DNA from: Paenibacillus alba | Lineage (GTDB): Bacteria > Bacillota > Bacilli > Paenibacillales > NBRC-103111 | Reading direction: 5' to 3' | Length of the DNA: 64,000 bases | Assembly: GCF_013204855.1 (NCBI RefSeq) | Contig: NZ_JABMKZ010000039.1 | Span: forward strand, 1-64,000 | Shown here: piece after piece, positions 35,881 through 44,596 of the stretch | Position numbering within the stretch: the first letter of the stretch is position 1 | Layout: each line of letters starts with the position of its first letter | The notes under the pieces: generated by a model | What the model saw: only the letters and a program-made list of their open reading frames with translations | What the model was told of the DNA's origin: nothing | Databases searched by the model: none | Program-made: the position numbers and the translations under genes

Positions 35881-36966
35881 GTGAAATCAAGAAAAATAGG
35901 TACTTTGACCTTAACATTCGGATTGATATTGACATGTATTCTAATCCTGATGAGATGGATGGATAGGGTCGCGATTCAGCTTTTCGAATATATAGGCCCA
36001 GCTCTTTTAATCGTATTCGGAATAGAAATCTTACGAGGCTTGTACTTCCAGTCCAAGACAGGGGAGAAGGTAACACTTGGCATGGGAAGCATTATGCTGC
36101 TAATCATCGTGTTGATGATCAACCTAGCGCAGTTTATTCTTCCTTGGCAACCGACGTTTAGCAGTCCGCTCGATGGAAAGGTTCAGGTGGGCAGCACGAT
36201 CAAGCAAGTCGAGATCCAAATTCCTGACGGGAAAGTCAGCATTACCGGGACAACAGAACAAGTACTTTCGTATACCGGTCAATTAGCGTCAAAGGAGTCG
36301 TCGCAGTCGGAGGCGGACAAAGCGATTGCAGCGAACTGGAAAATTCGGACATCCGGGGATCGATTGGTGCTCACGCTGGAGCAGCCCTATTTCAGCCGCA
36401 ATTTCAGTCTATTCGATTGGCTCCGCAAATCCCCAAGATCGCCGTACTTGAACGTCCAAGTTCCCCAAGATTTGTTGACGAAAGTGAGCACGAGCAACGG
36501 CGCAATCGAAGTCATGGATATGAAAGCCGATATGGAGATGAATACTCGCAATGGGCCCATCGCCGTCCAACAAGTTGAAGGCAATGTCAAAGCTGAAACC
36601 TCTAACGGTTCCATAGCAATGACAAAGGTTGAAGGATCCGCTTATATGGACACAAGTAACGGTTCCATTACGATTGCGAGCATCGCCGGCTCGGTATTTG
36701 CGAGAACATCTAATGGTGATATTCAGGCCACCTCTGTCGTAAATGAAGACTGGGAAAGTCATACATCGAATGGAACGATTAAGATGACCCTATCCGGGGA
36801 GCCAAATGTTACTATTCAAGCGAAAACATCGAACGGCAGCATAGGTGGAGACGCCACATGGCAAATCGACGGAAATGGTAAATATTCGAGCACGATGGGA
36901 ACAGGTTCCCACGCGATGCTTTTGTCTACAACCAATGGAAAAATTCAAGTGTTTCGGTCAAAGTGA
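35881..36966 (+). CDS. DUF4097-type membrane-anchored protein
   Basis: A 361-residue protein: two or three N-terminal helices (about 8-90) resembling LiaF-like anchors, then a repetitive beta-solenoid domain with the ladder VSTSNGAIEV, MNTRNGPIAV, AETSNGSIAM, MDTSNGSIT, ARTSNGDIQ, SHTSNGTIKM and AKTSNGSIGG, the DUF4097 signature. The domain is probably outside the cell. GTG 35881 follows AAGGGGACC. Family members commonly sit beside ECF sigma or LiaRS systems; their exact role is unknown. Confidence 0.82.
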   Translation: MKSRKIGTLTLTFGLILTCILILMRWMDRVAIQLFEYIGPALLIVFGIEILRGLYFQSKTGEKVTLGMGSIMLLIIVLMINLAQFILPWQPTFSSPLDGKVQVGSTIKQVEIQIPDGKVSITGTTEQVLSYTGQLASKESSQSEADKAIAANWKIRTSGDRLVLTLEQPYFSRNFSLFDWLRKSPRSPYLNVQVPQDLLTKVSTSNGAIEVMDMKADMEMNTRNGPIAVQQVEGNVKAETSNGSIAMTKVEGSAYMDTSNGSITIASIAGSVFARTSNGDIQATSVVNEDWESHTSNGTIKMTLSGEPNVTIQAKTSNGSIGGDATWQIDGNGKYSSTMGTGSHAMLLSTTNGKIQVFRSK

Positions 36967-37000
36967 AGGTATATCGACAGGGATAGAGGAGGGAATATCG

Positions 37001-37666
37001 TTGGGTAAAATCACAATCCGCATCGTTGTCTTTGTTTTGGCTTTTGGCATATGCGCCTATGCGCTAATCCAATACGGTTTTTTCAGTGCCAAAGATGCCG
37101 GCTTCGTCTCCATCAAGCTTAGGAAGCCCGATTTCCATCTAGAGCCGTGGGTCTATGTCCTGTATGCTCACATCATTACTGCCGTTTTGGCTCTTGTGAT
37201 CGGTCCGTTTCAACTGTTCTTGAAGCCTACTAGCCTGAAACGGGTCAAGAGGCACCGTATGCTCGGCTATACGTATGTTCTATCCGTTTCGATTAGCGGG
37301 CTCGTCAGTGTATATTTATCTCTATATGCGACAGGCGGGTGGGTGGCTGGACTAGGTTTTCTACTGTTAGATGTACTATGGGTTAGTGTCACTTGGATAA
37401 GTGTGAACAAAGTAGCAGTACTGGGCGATATTCAGGCACACAAGGAATGGATGCTGCGGAGCTATGCTCTCACTTTTGCTGCCGTTACGCTGAGGCTCTG
37501 GCTCCCTGTATTACTGATTCTTTACGATGGCAGCTTTATTGCCGCTTATCATGTCGTCGCATGGCTGTGCTGGATTCCCAATTTACTATTCATCGAGACG
37601 GTCATTCGATTCCGTCAGAAGCGCAATTCAAGTAAAGGCAATCATCAAATATCGAAGATCACATAG
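37001..37666 (+). CDS. DUF2306 membrane protein
   Basis: About 221 residues with seven hydrophobic segments. Conserved-looking His residues occur in YAHIITAVLALVIGPFQ, RHRMLGYTYV and HKEWMLRSYALTFAAVTLR, the pattern of the DUF2306 family. TTG 37001 has AGAGGAGGG eight bases upstream; the longer open frame overlaps the DUF4097 gene and is not preferred. Last gene of the ECF operon. Confidence 0.8.
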   Translation: MGKITIRIVVFVLAFGICAYALIQYGFFSAKDAGFVSIKLRKPDFHLEPWVYVLYAHIITAVLALVIGPFQLFLKPTSLKRVKRHRMLGYTYVLSVSISGLVSVYLSLYATGGWVAGLGFLLLDVLWVSVTWISVNKVAVLGDIQAHKEWMLRSYALTFAAVTLRLWLPVLLILYDGSFIAAYHVVAWLCWIPNLLFIETVIRFRQKRNSSKGNHQISKIT

Positions 37667-37710
37667 CTATGGCTGCTGGATGCGTGCCTCTGAGCCTGCA
37701 CCCACTAAAG

Positions 37711-37740
37711 AACCCAAAGCCACTTTCGCGGCTTTGGGTT
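37711..37740 (+). terminator. hairpin after ECF operon
   Basis: AACCCAAAGCC and GGCTTTGGGTT form a perfect stem around ACTTTCGC. The T-run is short, so termination may be weak. Confidence 0.65.
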
Positions 37741-38022
37741 AACTTGAACTATAGCTTCTATTTTTGTAATAACTGCTTCCTTGGTGAAAGAGACAACTGC
37801 TCTATTACGATTGAATTTTTTGCGTAATATAACGCTGGTTATACGCTGATCCCACAGTACTTTTCGAAATTTATAGCGAGTAAAGCTCATATCCATACGA
37901 GGAATGCTTCATGCTAAGCATCTCAGCTTGAGCAGATTTATACGCAACGCCTGCGTGTGCGCAGTCTGGATTTTTACAAACATAAGCCATGCTCCATGCA
38001 TGGATGCTAATCTGTCGTAGTT
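37741..38022. other. non-coding stretch before direct repeat B
   Basis: No supported gene or RNA. Short frames only. The left edge has GCGTGCCTCTGA (37682-37693), shared with 29966-29977. Confidence 0.4.
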
Positions 38023-38914
38023 TTTTTGATGAACTCACATTTATTTATAAAAACCTGCAATTGTGCATCCTTTTAAGCTTGGATTAACCTATAAACGTGA
38101 AATTCCTGCGATTCTGCAGGCTTTTGAGGCCTTTTCTTGATGACTGGATGGAAAAGTGGAAAATTCCTGCCTTATTGCGGGCTTTTCCACTTTTCATCTG
38201 ATTTTATGGAAAAAACCTGCATTTTCGCAGGTTTTAACAGCATGTGAAACCATGCTCGATGGAAACGCCAGATCCCGATAACGTTAACGTGCTCAAAACA
38301 AGCTCCAATCGAATTCCTGCGATAGCTTGCCCAATAAGTGAACGCCGGCGGTGCTGTTGCCTTTGCGATTCAGGGGCGGGCTGACTACGCCGATCCCGTA
38401 TTGCCCAGGCACCATCGATAAAATGCTGCCGGACACCCCGCTTTTGGCAGGCAAGCCAACGTTCATGGCGAATTCGCCTGACGCATTGTACATGCCGCAG
38501 GTAAACATGAACGTCTTGGCGATCTGTACGAAGCGCCGCGGAATAAGACGTTGATTGCGAATCGGATCAACCCCGTTATGAGCGAGAACGAGTGCCATTC
38601 TAGCTAAGTCCGTACAGTTGACCTCGATGGAGCAATGGCTGAAATAGTTGCGAAGCACGTCATCTACTTCACAGTCGAGCACACCGTTGTCTTTCAAGAA
38701 GTAAGCAAGCGAACGATTGCGGTGCGCAGTATCGGACTCGGATTTGTAAACATCAGCATTGATTTCAAGTGAAGGATTATCCGCAATCTCCCGGAAAAAT
38801 GTCACGATTCGTGCAATCTGCTCCGTTGAATCCTTGCCTGCAATTAAAGACGATATCGCGATAGCACCGGCATTGATAAGCGGGTTGAAAGGAATACCTG
38901 GTTCCACCAGCTCC
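38023..38914. repeat. direct repeat B: intact glsA 3' region and downstream hairpins
   Basis: The parental-looking copy of repeat A (33650-34196). The non-coding part carries four CCTGCA/TGCAGG-type hairpins. The one nearest glsA (AACCTGCATTTTCGCAGGTT, about 38214-38235) acts as the minus-strand terminator with a T-run. Confidence 0.92.
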
Positions 38915-39246
38915 AGCTTCAGCATGGAGTTGAAATCATCACCGGTGGGCTCCATGCCTACCTTAGAGAAGACAGCCGCTTCGCCATTATCCATTAATGC
39001 GAGAATTAGCGTAAATACTTTTGAAATACTTTGTAAAGTGAATCGGAAATTGGAATCCCCGGCTGCAGCGATGCTGCCGCTTGCATCCATGATGCAGATT
39101 CCTAATATATCCGCAGGCGCATTGGCAAGTTCAGGAATGTAGGAAGCAACATGACCATCTGTTGTACGTTTCTTGCTTTCGGTAACCCACTCCCCCAAAT
39201 GGTCTGTGAGCTGCTTCCATGTTTGATCGTGTGGGTTGTGACTCAT
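38293..39246 (-). CDS. glsA: glutaminase
   Basis: A 317-residue serine-dependent glutaminase that turns glutamine into glutamate and ammonia. The catalytic pair is Ser73 and Lys76 in QSISKVFTL; NPLINAGAIA and ESDTAHRNRSLAYFLKDNG are further family motifs. Full family length. It starts at ATG 39246 behind AAGGAAGG, 27 nt after the aldo/keto reductase gene on the same strand, so the two may be co-transcribed. A truncated second copy lies 4.4 kb to the left. Confidence 0.93.
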   Translation of the reverse strand: MSHNPHDQTWKQLTDHLGEWVTESKKRTTDGHVASYIPELANAPADILGICIMDASGSIAAAGDSNFRFTLQSISKVFTLILALMDNGEAAVFSKVGMEPTGDDFNSMLKLELVEPGIPFNPLINAGAIAISSLIAGKDSTEQIARIVTFFREIADNPSLEINADVYKSESDTAHRNRSLAYFLKDNGVLDCEVDDVLRNYFSHCSIEVNCTDLARMALVLAHNGVDPIRNQRLIPRRFVQIAKTFMFTCGMYNASGEFAMNVGLPAKSGVSGSILSMVPGQYGIGVVSPPLNRKGNSTAGVHLLGKLSQEFDWSLF

Positions 39247-39273
39247 CTTGAAGTCATTCCTTCCTTATTACGC

Positions 39274-40194
39274 CTAGGCTTTCCAAGCTTGCGGGTGGTT
39301 GTCGCTGATCAAATCTGTAGCACTGGCGTTTGCGATGACTTGTTCAGGGTTTTTGCAGCCAGGAATAACCGTAGTGACGGCATCGTGCTTCAGGCACCAA
39401 GCAAGTGCCCATTTGGCCATGTCCATCCCTTGTGGTACTTCGTCTTGTTGAATACGCTGGACTTCTTCCAGCTTCTGTTTCACACTGTCCGCGTCGTGAC
39501 GGTGACGAACATCCGTATTGCCGAACACAGCACCTGGCTTATATTTACCGCTCAAATAGCCGCTAGCAAGAGGAACCCGGGCTAGAACGCCTAGATCTTG
39601 GCTCACACATGAAGGGAAGACAAGCTCCTCAGGGGCGCGGTCCAAGCGGTTGTAGACGACTTGAATCGCTTTGGAGTTAACCTTGCTGGAAGCTTCTGTT
39701 TGGTGGATATTCGCATTGCTGCCGATGGAAGTGCCCAGATGACGAATTTTACCAGCTTGCACTTGCTTGTTGAGCGTAGTCCACAGGAGATCATTATCAA
39801 AAAGAGTATCCGGTCCGGAATGGAATTGATACAAATCAATGTAGTCCGTATGTAAAGATTTTAAGGAATCATCCAATTGCTTGATAACCCCTTCAGCACT
39901 GAAATCGTCCGTTCTAGTAAACAAATCGTGGAAATGATGACCGAATTTCGTAGCCACGACCCACTTCTCGCGATTGCGGCGTGATAAATAATTGCCAATG
40001 AACGACTCTGACAAATGGTCGCCATAGCATTCGGCGGTATCGATTAAGTTGATGCCCACCTCAGCTGCCTGGTCAAGGATGGCGTCGACTTCAGCCTGTG
40101 TATAGGTAAGTCCCCATTCCCCTCCGAATTGCCAAGTGCCAACTCCAACGATGGAAACTTTCAAATCTGTTTTCCCAAGTCTACGATATTTCAT
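39274..40194 (-). CDS. aldo/keto reductase
   Basis: A 306-residue NADPH-dependent oxidoreductase of the aldo/keto reductase fold. The catalytic tetrad falls in DTAECYGDH (Asp, Tyr), VATKFG (Lys) and YQFHSG (His). The substrate is unknown. The ATG at 40194 has GGAGAG eight bases upstream; three further codons are open. Divergent from lepB. Confidence 0.9.
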   Translation of the reverse strand: MKYRRLGKTDLKVSIVGVGTWQFGGEWGLTYTQAEVDAILDQAAEVGINLIDTAECYGDHLSESFIGNYLSRRNREKWVVATKFGHHFHDLFTRTDDFSAEGVIKQLDDSLKSLHTDYIDLYQFHSGPDTLFDNDLLWTTLNKQVQAGKIRHLGTSIGSNANIHQTEASSKVNSKAIQVVYNRLDRAPEELVFPSCVSQDLGVLARVPLASGYLSGKYKPGAVFGNTDVRHRHDADSVKQKLEEVQRIQQDEVPQGMDMAKWALAWCLKHDAVTTVIPGCKNPEQVIANASATDLISDNHPQAWKA

Positions 40195-40326
40195 GATTAT
40201 CACTCTCCTATTTAGGTTTCAACCTCATTATACAACAAACTTTTATTTTATATTAATGTACGTTCGCGCTAGATCATCTAATGTGTATATAGATATCATC
40301 CGTCACAGAAAGGAAGTCATATTACG

Positions 40327-40848
40327 ATGAAAATGATTTTGAAAACCTTGAAAGAATGGGTGCCCAGTATCGCAGTTGCCGTAATCGCGGCGCTAATTAT
40401 CAATACGTATGTGGCTCAGGCTGTTACGGTGCCAACCGGTTCCATGCTTCCAACCATCCAGTTAAAAGACGAATTGATCGTGGAGAAAATGAAGCCGTTA
40501 ACCGATTTCAGCTTCGGTGATATCGTGGTCTTCTGGCCGCCGCTGGCCAATAACAAGGACCGCTACGTCAAGCGTTTGATAGGTTTACCCGGAGATACGA
40601 TAGAAATCAAAGATGGCAGCCTGATTCGTAATGGTCAAAAAGTGGATGAGCCCTACGTGAAATCTGCGATGACCTACACATTTAAACAAGTAACAGTTCC
40701 AGCAGGGAATTACCTTTTCCTCGGCGATAACCGAAATGAAAGTTACGATTCACACCTGTGGCCAACTCCATTCGTCCCAGAGAAGGATTTGATCGGCAAA
40801 GCGGTATTTCGTTTGTTTCCGCTGAGTCATATGGGAACAATCGAATAG
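40327..40848 (+). CDS. lepB: signal peptidase I
   Basis: A 173-residue membrane protease: N-terminal helix (about 12-30), catalytic Ser39 in VPTGSMLPT and Lys82 in RYVKRLIGLPGD, and the late box GDNRNESYDS. It cleaves signal peptides of secreted proteins at the outer membrane face. The short single-span form is typical of Gram-positive SipS/SipT. Firmicutes often carry several copies, so this may be one paralogue. Confidence 0.94.
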   Translation: MKMILKTLKEWVPSIAVAVIAALIINTYVAQAVTVPTGSMLPTIQLKDELIVEKMKPLTDFSFGDIVVFWPPLANNKDRYVKRLIGLPGDTIEIKDGSLIRNGQKVDEPYVKSAMTYTFKQVTVPAGNYLFLGDNRNESYDSHLWPTPFVPEKDLIGKAVFRLFPLSHMGTIE

Positions 40849-40858
40849 AGAGAAAATC

Positions 40859-40902
40859 AAACACACCCGTCAGGAGATAGCAACTCCTGACGGGTGTGTT
40901 CC
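40859..40902. terminator. bidirectional terminator between lepB and MFS gene
   Basis: AACACACCCGTCAGGAG and CTCCTGACGGGTGTGTT form a perfect long stem between two convergent genes. Confidence 0.88.
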
Positions 40903-40903
40903 G

Positions 40904-42550
40904 TTATGCGGGATTTGGCGAAAGCTCTTTCTCGTCTTTTGGTTTCGATTTGCGATCGGACACTTTAATGTTGCCGACGAACAAAGTAAGCACGGCCCCA
41001 AGCAAGACGAACACTAAGCCTACGATGAACACTTGGTGAAGGGAAGTAACCAGCGCATTTTTGAGAATAGGCAACATATGCTCGACGAATTCTTTTGGCA
41101 TTTTGGCCAATGCCTCCGGACTTAACAGAGAAGAATACAGCGACTGAGGGTTCGTGTGAACCATTCCTGTCATTTGATTCGCTAGCTCACTCGCTTCTGC
41201 GGGCAGCTGCTTAACGACGGGCAACAAGTTTTGTTCTAATAAAACCGTTGATTTATGATTCATGATGGCCCCCAGAATCGTCATCCCGAAGGTTCCCCCG
41301 ATTTGACGGAAGAATTGGCTGGAAGAGGTAACGACGCCAAGCTCTGATTTCGGGAAACTTTCCTGCAAGGCAAGCGTCAGGATTGGCATAACAAGCCCCA
41401 TACCAAGACCAAGGACCAACATATAGCTGGATGCGATCAATTTGGTTGTATCAATACCCATTGTGCTGAGTAAATAAAAGCCTGCAGCCATGATGACCAT
41501 ACCGACCAGCATTTGCCGCTTGATTCCGATTTTATGGATGAATTGACCGGAAACAACGCTGGCCGCAATCATCGTAAGCATAAGCGGCGTCATAACGGTA
41601 CCGGATGCAGATGCGCTGATGCCGACAATGCCTTGCATGAAGAGCGGGACGAACATGATCGCGCCGAACATGCCGACAGACATCAGGAAACCTATGCCGT
41701 TAATGGTTGAAAAGGTTCTGTTTTTGAATAATCGAACAGGTAGAATAGGCTCTTGCGCTTTGCTTTCAATAATGACGAAGGAAACCAAGGATACGACAGC
41801 TAGTGCGATCATGCCAATGATTTGCCAAGATGACCAAGCGAAGTCTTTGCCACCGAAAGTTAAAGCAAGCAATAAGCTGACAACCCCGACAATCATGGTG
41901 ACGATACCTGGAATGTCGAATTTTACTTTTCCTGTTGCTTTGTGTTTAGGCAGGGCAAAGGCGATTAGGATAACAGCTAGGATACCGACCGGAAGGTTGA
42001 TGTAGAAAACCCAGCGCCAGTTCCATGCGTCAACAATCCACCCGCCGACTTGGGGCCCAATAACGGAAGATAAACCGAAAATAGCTCCGAAAACACCTTG
42101 CCATTTGGCACGTTGTTTGCCAGTGAACAAGTCACCGATAATAATCATAGCCATCGGCATCATAATACCGCCGCCCAAACCTTGCAAGCCGCGGAACAAA
42201 ATTAGTTCCGTCATGTTCTGAGACATCCCGCAAAGGGCGGAAGCTCCGATAAAGATAACTAAACCCGTTACATAAATGACACGGCGGCCGATTAAATCGG
42301 CGAGTTTACCTGCAATTGGAACAACAACCGTCGATGTTAGCATGTAAGCTGTGGTCAACCAAGCCATGAGCCCGAGACCACCGAATTCGCCGACGATGCG
42401 CGGCATAGCTGTACCAACAATGGTACCGTCCAAGGCGCCGAAAAGCATGGCAATGATGAGACCTGTTAACAGGAGGCCACGATTTTTAAGCTCGGGCGCT
42501 GTTTCTGCTTCAATGGAATCGGTAGATGTTGATTTTTGAATGTTTTCCAC
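40904..42550 (-). CDS. DHA2-family (14-span) multidrug MFS transporter
   Basis: About 548 residues with 14 hydrophobic segments and the family motifs LDGTIVGTAMPRI (motif D1-like) and GKLADLIGRRVIY (motif A). EmrB/QacA-type proteins exchange drugs for protons. GTG 42550 has AAGGAG eight bases upstream; a GTG three codons earlier is too close to that site. It follows a MarR gene by 34 nt in the same direction, the usual repressor-pump operon. Confidence 0.9.
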   Translation of the reverse strand: MENIQKSTSTDSIEAETAPELKNRGLLLTGLIIAMLFGALDGTIVGTAMPRIVGEFGGLGLMAWLTTAYMLTSTVVVPIAGKLADLIGRRVIYVTGLVIFIGASALCGMSQNMTELILFRGLQGLGGGIMMPMAMIIIGDLFTGKQRAKWQGVFGAIFGLSSVIGPQVGGWIVDAWNWRWVFYINLPVGILAVILIAFALPKHKATGKVKFDIPGIVTMIVGVVSLLLALTFGGKDFAWSSWQIIGMIALAVVSLVSFVIIESKAQEPILPVRLFKNRTFSTINGIGFLMSVGMFGAIMFVPLFMQGIVGISASASGTVMTPLMLTMIAASVVSGQFIHKIGIKRQMLVGMVIMAAGFYLLSTMGIDTTKLIASSYMLVLGLGMGLVMPILTLALQESFPKSELGVVTSSSQFFRQIGGTFGMTILGAIMNHKSTVLLEQNLLPVVKQLPAEASELANQMTGMVHTNPQSLYSSLLSPEALAKMPKEFVEHMLPILKNALVTSLHQVFIVGLVFVLLGAVLTLFVGNIKVSDRKSKPKDEKELSPNPA

Positions 42551-42584
42551 TTGAATCACTCCTTATTGTAATAAAAGAAATAAA

Positions 42585-43013
42585 TTAATAATAAGTATTC
42601 AGCTTCTCAAAAGCATTCACAAGAACATGTCGATCTTCCGGAGAAAGCTCAGAAAGTCCACGTGCAATAACGTCCCTCTGTACATTCTCAGTCATCTTGA
42701 TGATAGCTTTCCCTGTATCCGTTACTTCAACCAAAACAATGCGTCGATCCGTCTCGTGATGTCTGCGAATAACATGCCCGCTCTGGACTAGACGATCAAT
42801 CATCACCGTGATTGCACTAGGTTTGACGCCCATCTTCTCAGCCAGGTGGGATTGTTTGGGCATGCCTTCTTTGGCAATCATGAATAGCAGGAACAACTGC
42901 GGCCTGGTTAGGTCGGTATCCAACTGGGAGAGAACAGCTAAGCTGATTTTACGATGAGTCGTTTCCAGCGTTGTACGGAAGCGATCGGTGTAAGCAAGCA
43001 AATCATCTTCCAT
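42585..43013 (-). CDS. MarR-family regulator
   Basis: A 142-residue winged-helix protein: LTRPQLFLLFMIAKEG, recognition helix region HLAEKMGVKPSAITVMIDRL and wing RRHHETDRRIVLVEVT. It would repress its own operon with the downstream DHA2 pump until a drug binds. Upstream palindromes (43031-43098) are candidate binding sites. Confidence 0.9.
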   Translation of the reverse strand: MEDDLLAYTDRFRTTLETTHRKISLAVLSQLDTDLTRPQLFLLFMIAKEGMPKQSHLAEKMGVKPSAITVMIDRLVQSGHVIRRHHETDRRIVLVEVTDTGKAIIKMTENVQRDVIARGLSELSPEDRHVLVNAFEKLNTYY

Positions 43014-43030
43014 GGCAAAACCTCCTCCGA

Positions 43031-43098
43031 AATTTCATTAAATTTTTGAATATTTAAATAATGAAATTGTTATAATAATTAATAGTTAAACTGTTTAA
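43031..43098. promoter_or_regulatory. palindromes upstream of marR, likely operator
   Basis: AATTTCATTA (43031-43040) and TAATGAAATT (43059-43068) are perfect inverted copies with an 18-bp spacer, and TTAAACTGTTTAA (43086-43098) is a 13-bp palindrome. MarR dimers bind such AT-rich inverted repeats; which one is used is not known. Confidence 0.6.
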
Positions 43099-43194
43099 GT
43101 AAAATATACGCCGATCGCTTTTCGATGTCAACAGGAATTTTTGCCTTTTAAGGCGGTTCAACTTGCATCTCCAACGTATCTTGCATATAATAAC

Positions 43195-43487
43195 TGATAC
43201 ATATACGTGGAAATGCTTTGACGGAGAAGAGTACGCAGTGCTTCTTGACAGGGAGGGAAAGCCGAAGATTGAGAGCGGTCCCCGAGAATCAGGCTGCTGA
43301 AGTTCGCTCCCGAGCAGTCCTTTGAACAGAAAGCTAGAATTAGCTTCTAAGTAGAGGGAACCGGACACATTGTCCGTTATCTGGAATGAAGTGAGATTTA
43401 TTCATGGGGCTTATTTGCTTATGAACGAATCTAATTAGGGTGGTACCACGGCTTTTCGTCCCTTGCGAGGGAGCGGAAGGTCTTTTT
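43195..43487 (+). promoter_or_regulatory. T-box leader (tRNA-Phe sensing) of pheS-pheT
   Basis: AGTA of the specifier loop occurs at about 43228, and the specifier is read as TTC (43303-43305) in GAAGTTCGCTC, a Phe codon. The core antiterminator AGGGTGGTACCACG is at 43437-43450; its TGGT pairs with the 3' ACCA of uncharged tRNA with discriminator A. The terminator CTTTTCGTCCCT/AGGGAGCGGAAG with TCTTTTTT closes at 43487. Uncharged tRNA-Phe would allow read-through. Confidence 0.93.
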
Positions 43488-43536
43488 TGTGTTTTCATTT
43501 CAGGCGATAGAGGGGCCTAATTCAGGAGGGATTGCA

Positions 43537-44571
43537 ATGAAAGAGCGGTTAGAAGCTTTAAAGCTAGAAGCGCTGCAAGAGCTAAGCGGCGTGCAAAGTC
43601 AGCAGGAGCTGAACGATTTACGGATTAAGTATTTGGGTAAAAAAGGGCCATTAACCGAGGTTCTGCGCGGTATGGGCGCTTTGAGTGCAGAAGAAAGACC
43701 GGTGATCGGCCAAGTAGCGAATGATGTTCGTGCTGCGATCGAAGCGGTCATTGAAGAGAAGCAAGCGGCGTATCAACAGCAAGAAACGGAAAACAGACTT
43801 CGCGCAGAAATGATTGATGTCACGTTGCCAGGTCGCCCGTCTCAGCAAGGTGCTGTGCATCCGCTTAGCAAAGTCATTCAAGAAATTGAAGATATCTTCA
43901 TCGGTATGGGCTATACGGTTGCTGAAGGTCCAGAAGTAGAGCAGGACTACTACAATTTCGAGGCGCTTAATTTGCCGAAGGATCACCCTGCGCGCGATAT
44001 GCAAGATTCGTTCTATATTACCGATGAGATTCTGATGCGAACCCAGACTTCACCCGTTCAAGTTCGGACGATGGAGAAACGCAAAGGCGAGGTTCCGATT
44101 AAAATCATTTGCCCAGGCAAGGTTTACCGCCGCGATGATGATGATGCGACACATTCTCATATGTTTACCCAAATTGAAGGTCTGGTTATCGACCGCAACG
44201 TAAGAATGAGCGATTTGAAAGGAACGCTGCTTCAATTCGTACAAGAGATGTACGGCAAAGAGACGCGCATTCGCTTGCGTCCGAGCTTTTTCCCATTCAC
44301 AGAGCCAAGTGTTGAAGTTGACGTTAGCTGTGCGATGTGTGGCGGCGTAGGCTGCCGGACATGCAAACAAACAGGCTGGTTGGAAATTCTTGGAGCGGGT
44401 ATGGTGCATCCGCGCGTGCTTGAGATGGGTGGCTATGATCCCAAAGAATATACCGGTTTTGCATTTGGCATGGGCGTAGAGCGCATTGCTATGCTGAAAT
44501 ACGGGATTGAAGATATTCGTCATTTTTATACCAATGATTTGCGATTCTTAAAGCAATTCTTACACTTGTAA
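43537..44571 (+). CDS. pheS: phenylalanyl-tRNA synthetase alpha subunit
   Basis: A 344-residue class II synthetase: N-terminal coiled coil (to about 90), then motif-2 region [32 protein letters not shown] and motif 3 [26 protein letters not shown] loop is a zinc-finger-like insert. It charges tRNA-Phe as part of an alpha2-beta2 enzyme. ATG 43537 follows GGAGGG; a longer frame from 43489 overlaps the T-box terminator. Regulated by the upstream T-box. Confidence 0.97.
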   Translation: MKERLEALKLEALQELSGVQSQQELNDLRIKYLGKKGPLTEVLRGMGALSAEERPVIGQVANDVRAAIEAVIEEKQAAYQQQETENRLRAEMIDVTLPGRPSQQGAVHPLSKVIQEIEDIFIGMGYTVAEGPEVEQDYYNFEALNLPKDHPARDMQDSFYITDEILMRTQTSPVQVRTMEKRKGEVPIKIICPGKVYRRDDDDATHSHMFTQIEGLVIDRNVRMSDLKGTLLQFVQEMYGKETRIRLRPSFFPFTEPSVEVDVSCAMCGGVGCRTCKQTGWLEILGAGMVHPRVLEMGGYDPKEYTGFAFGMGVERIAMLKYGIEDIRHFYTNDLRFLKQFLHL

Positions 44572-44596
44572 GCAAGAGGAAAAGGAGGGGTTAAAC

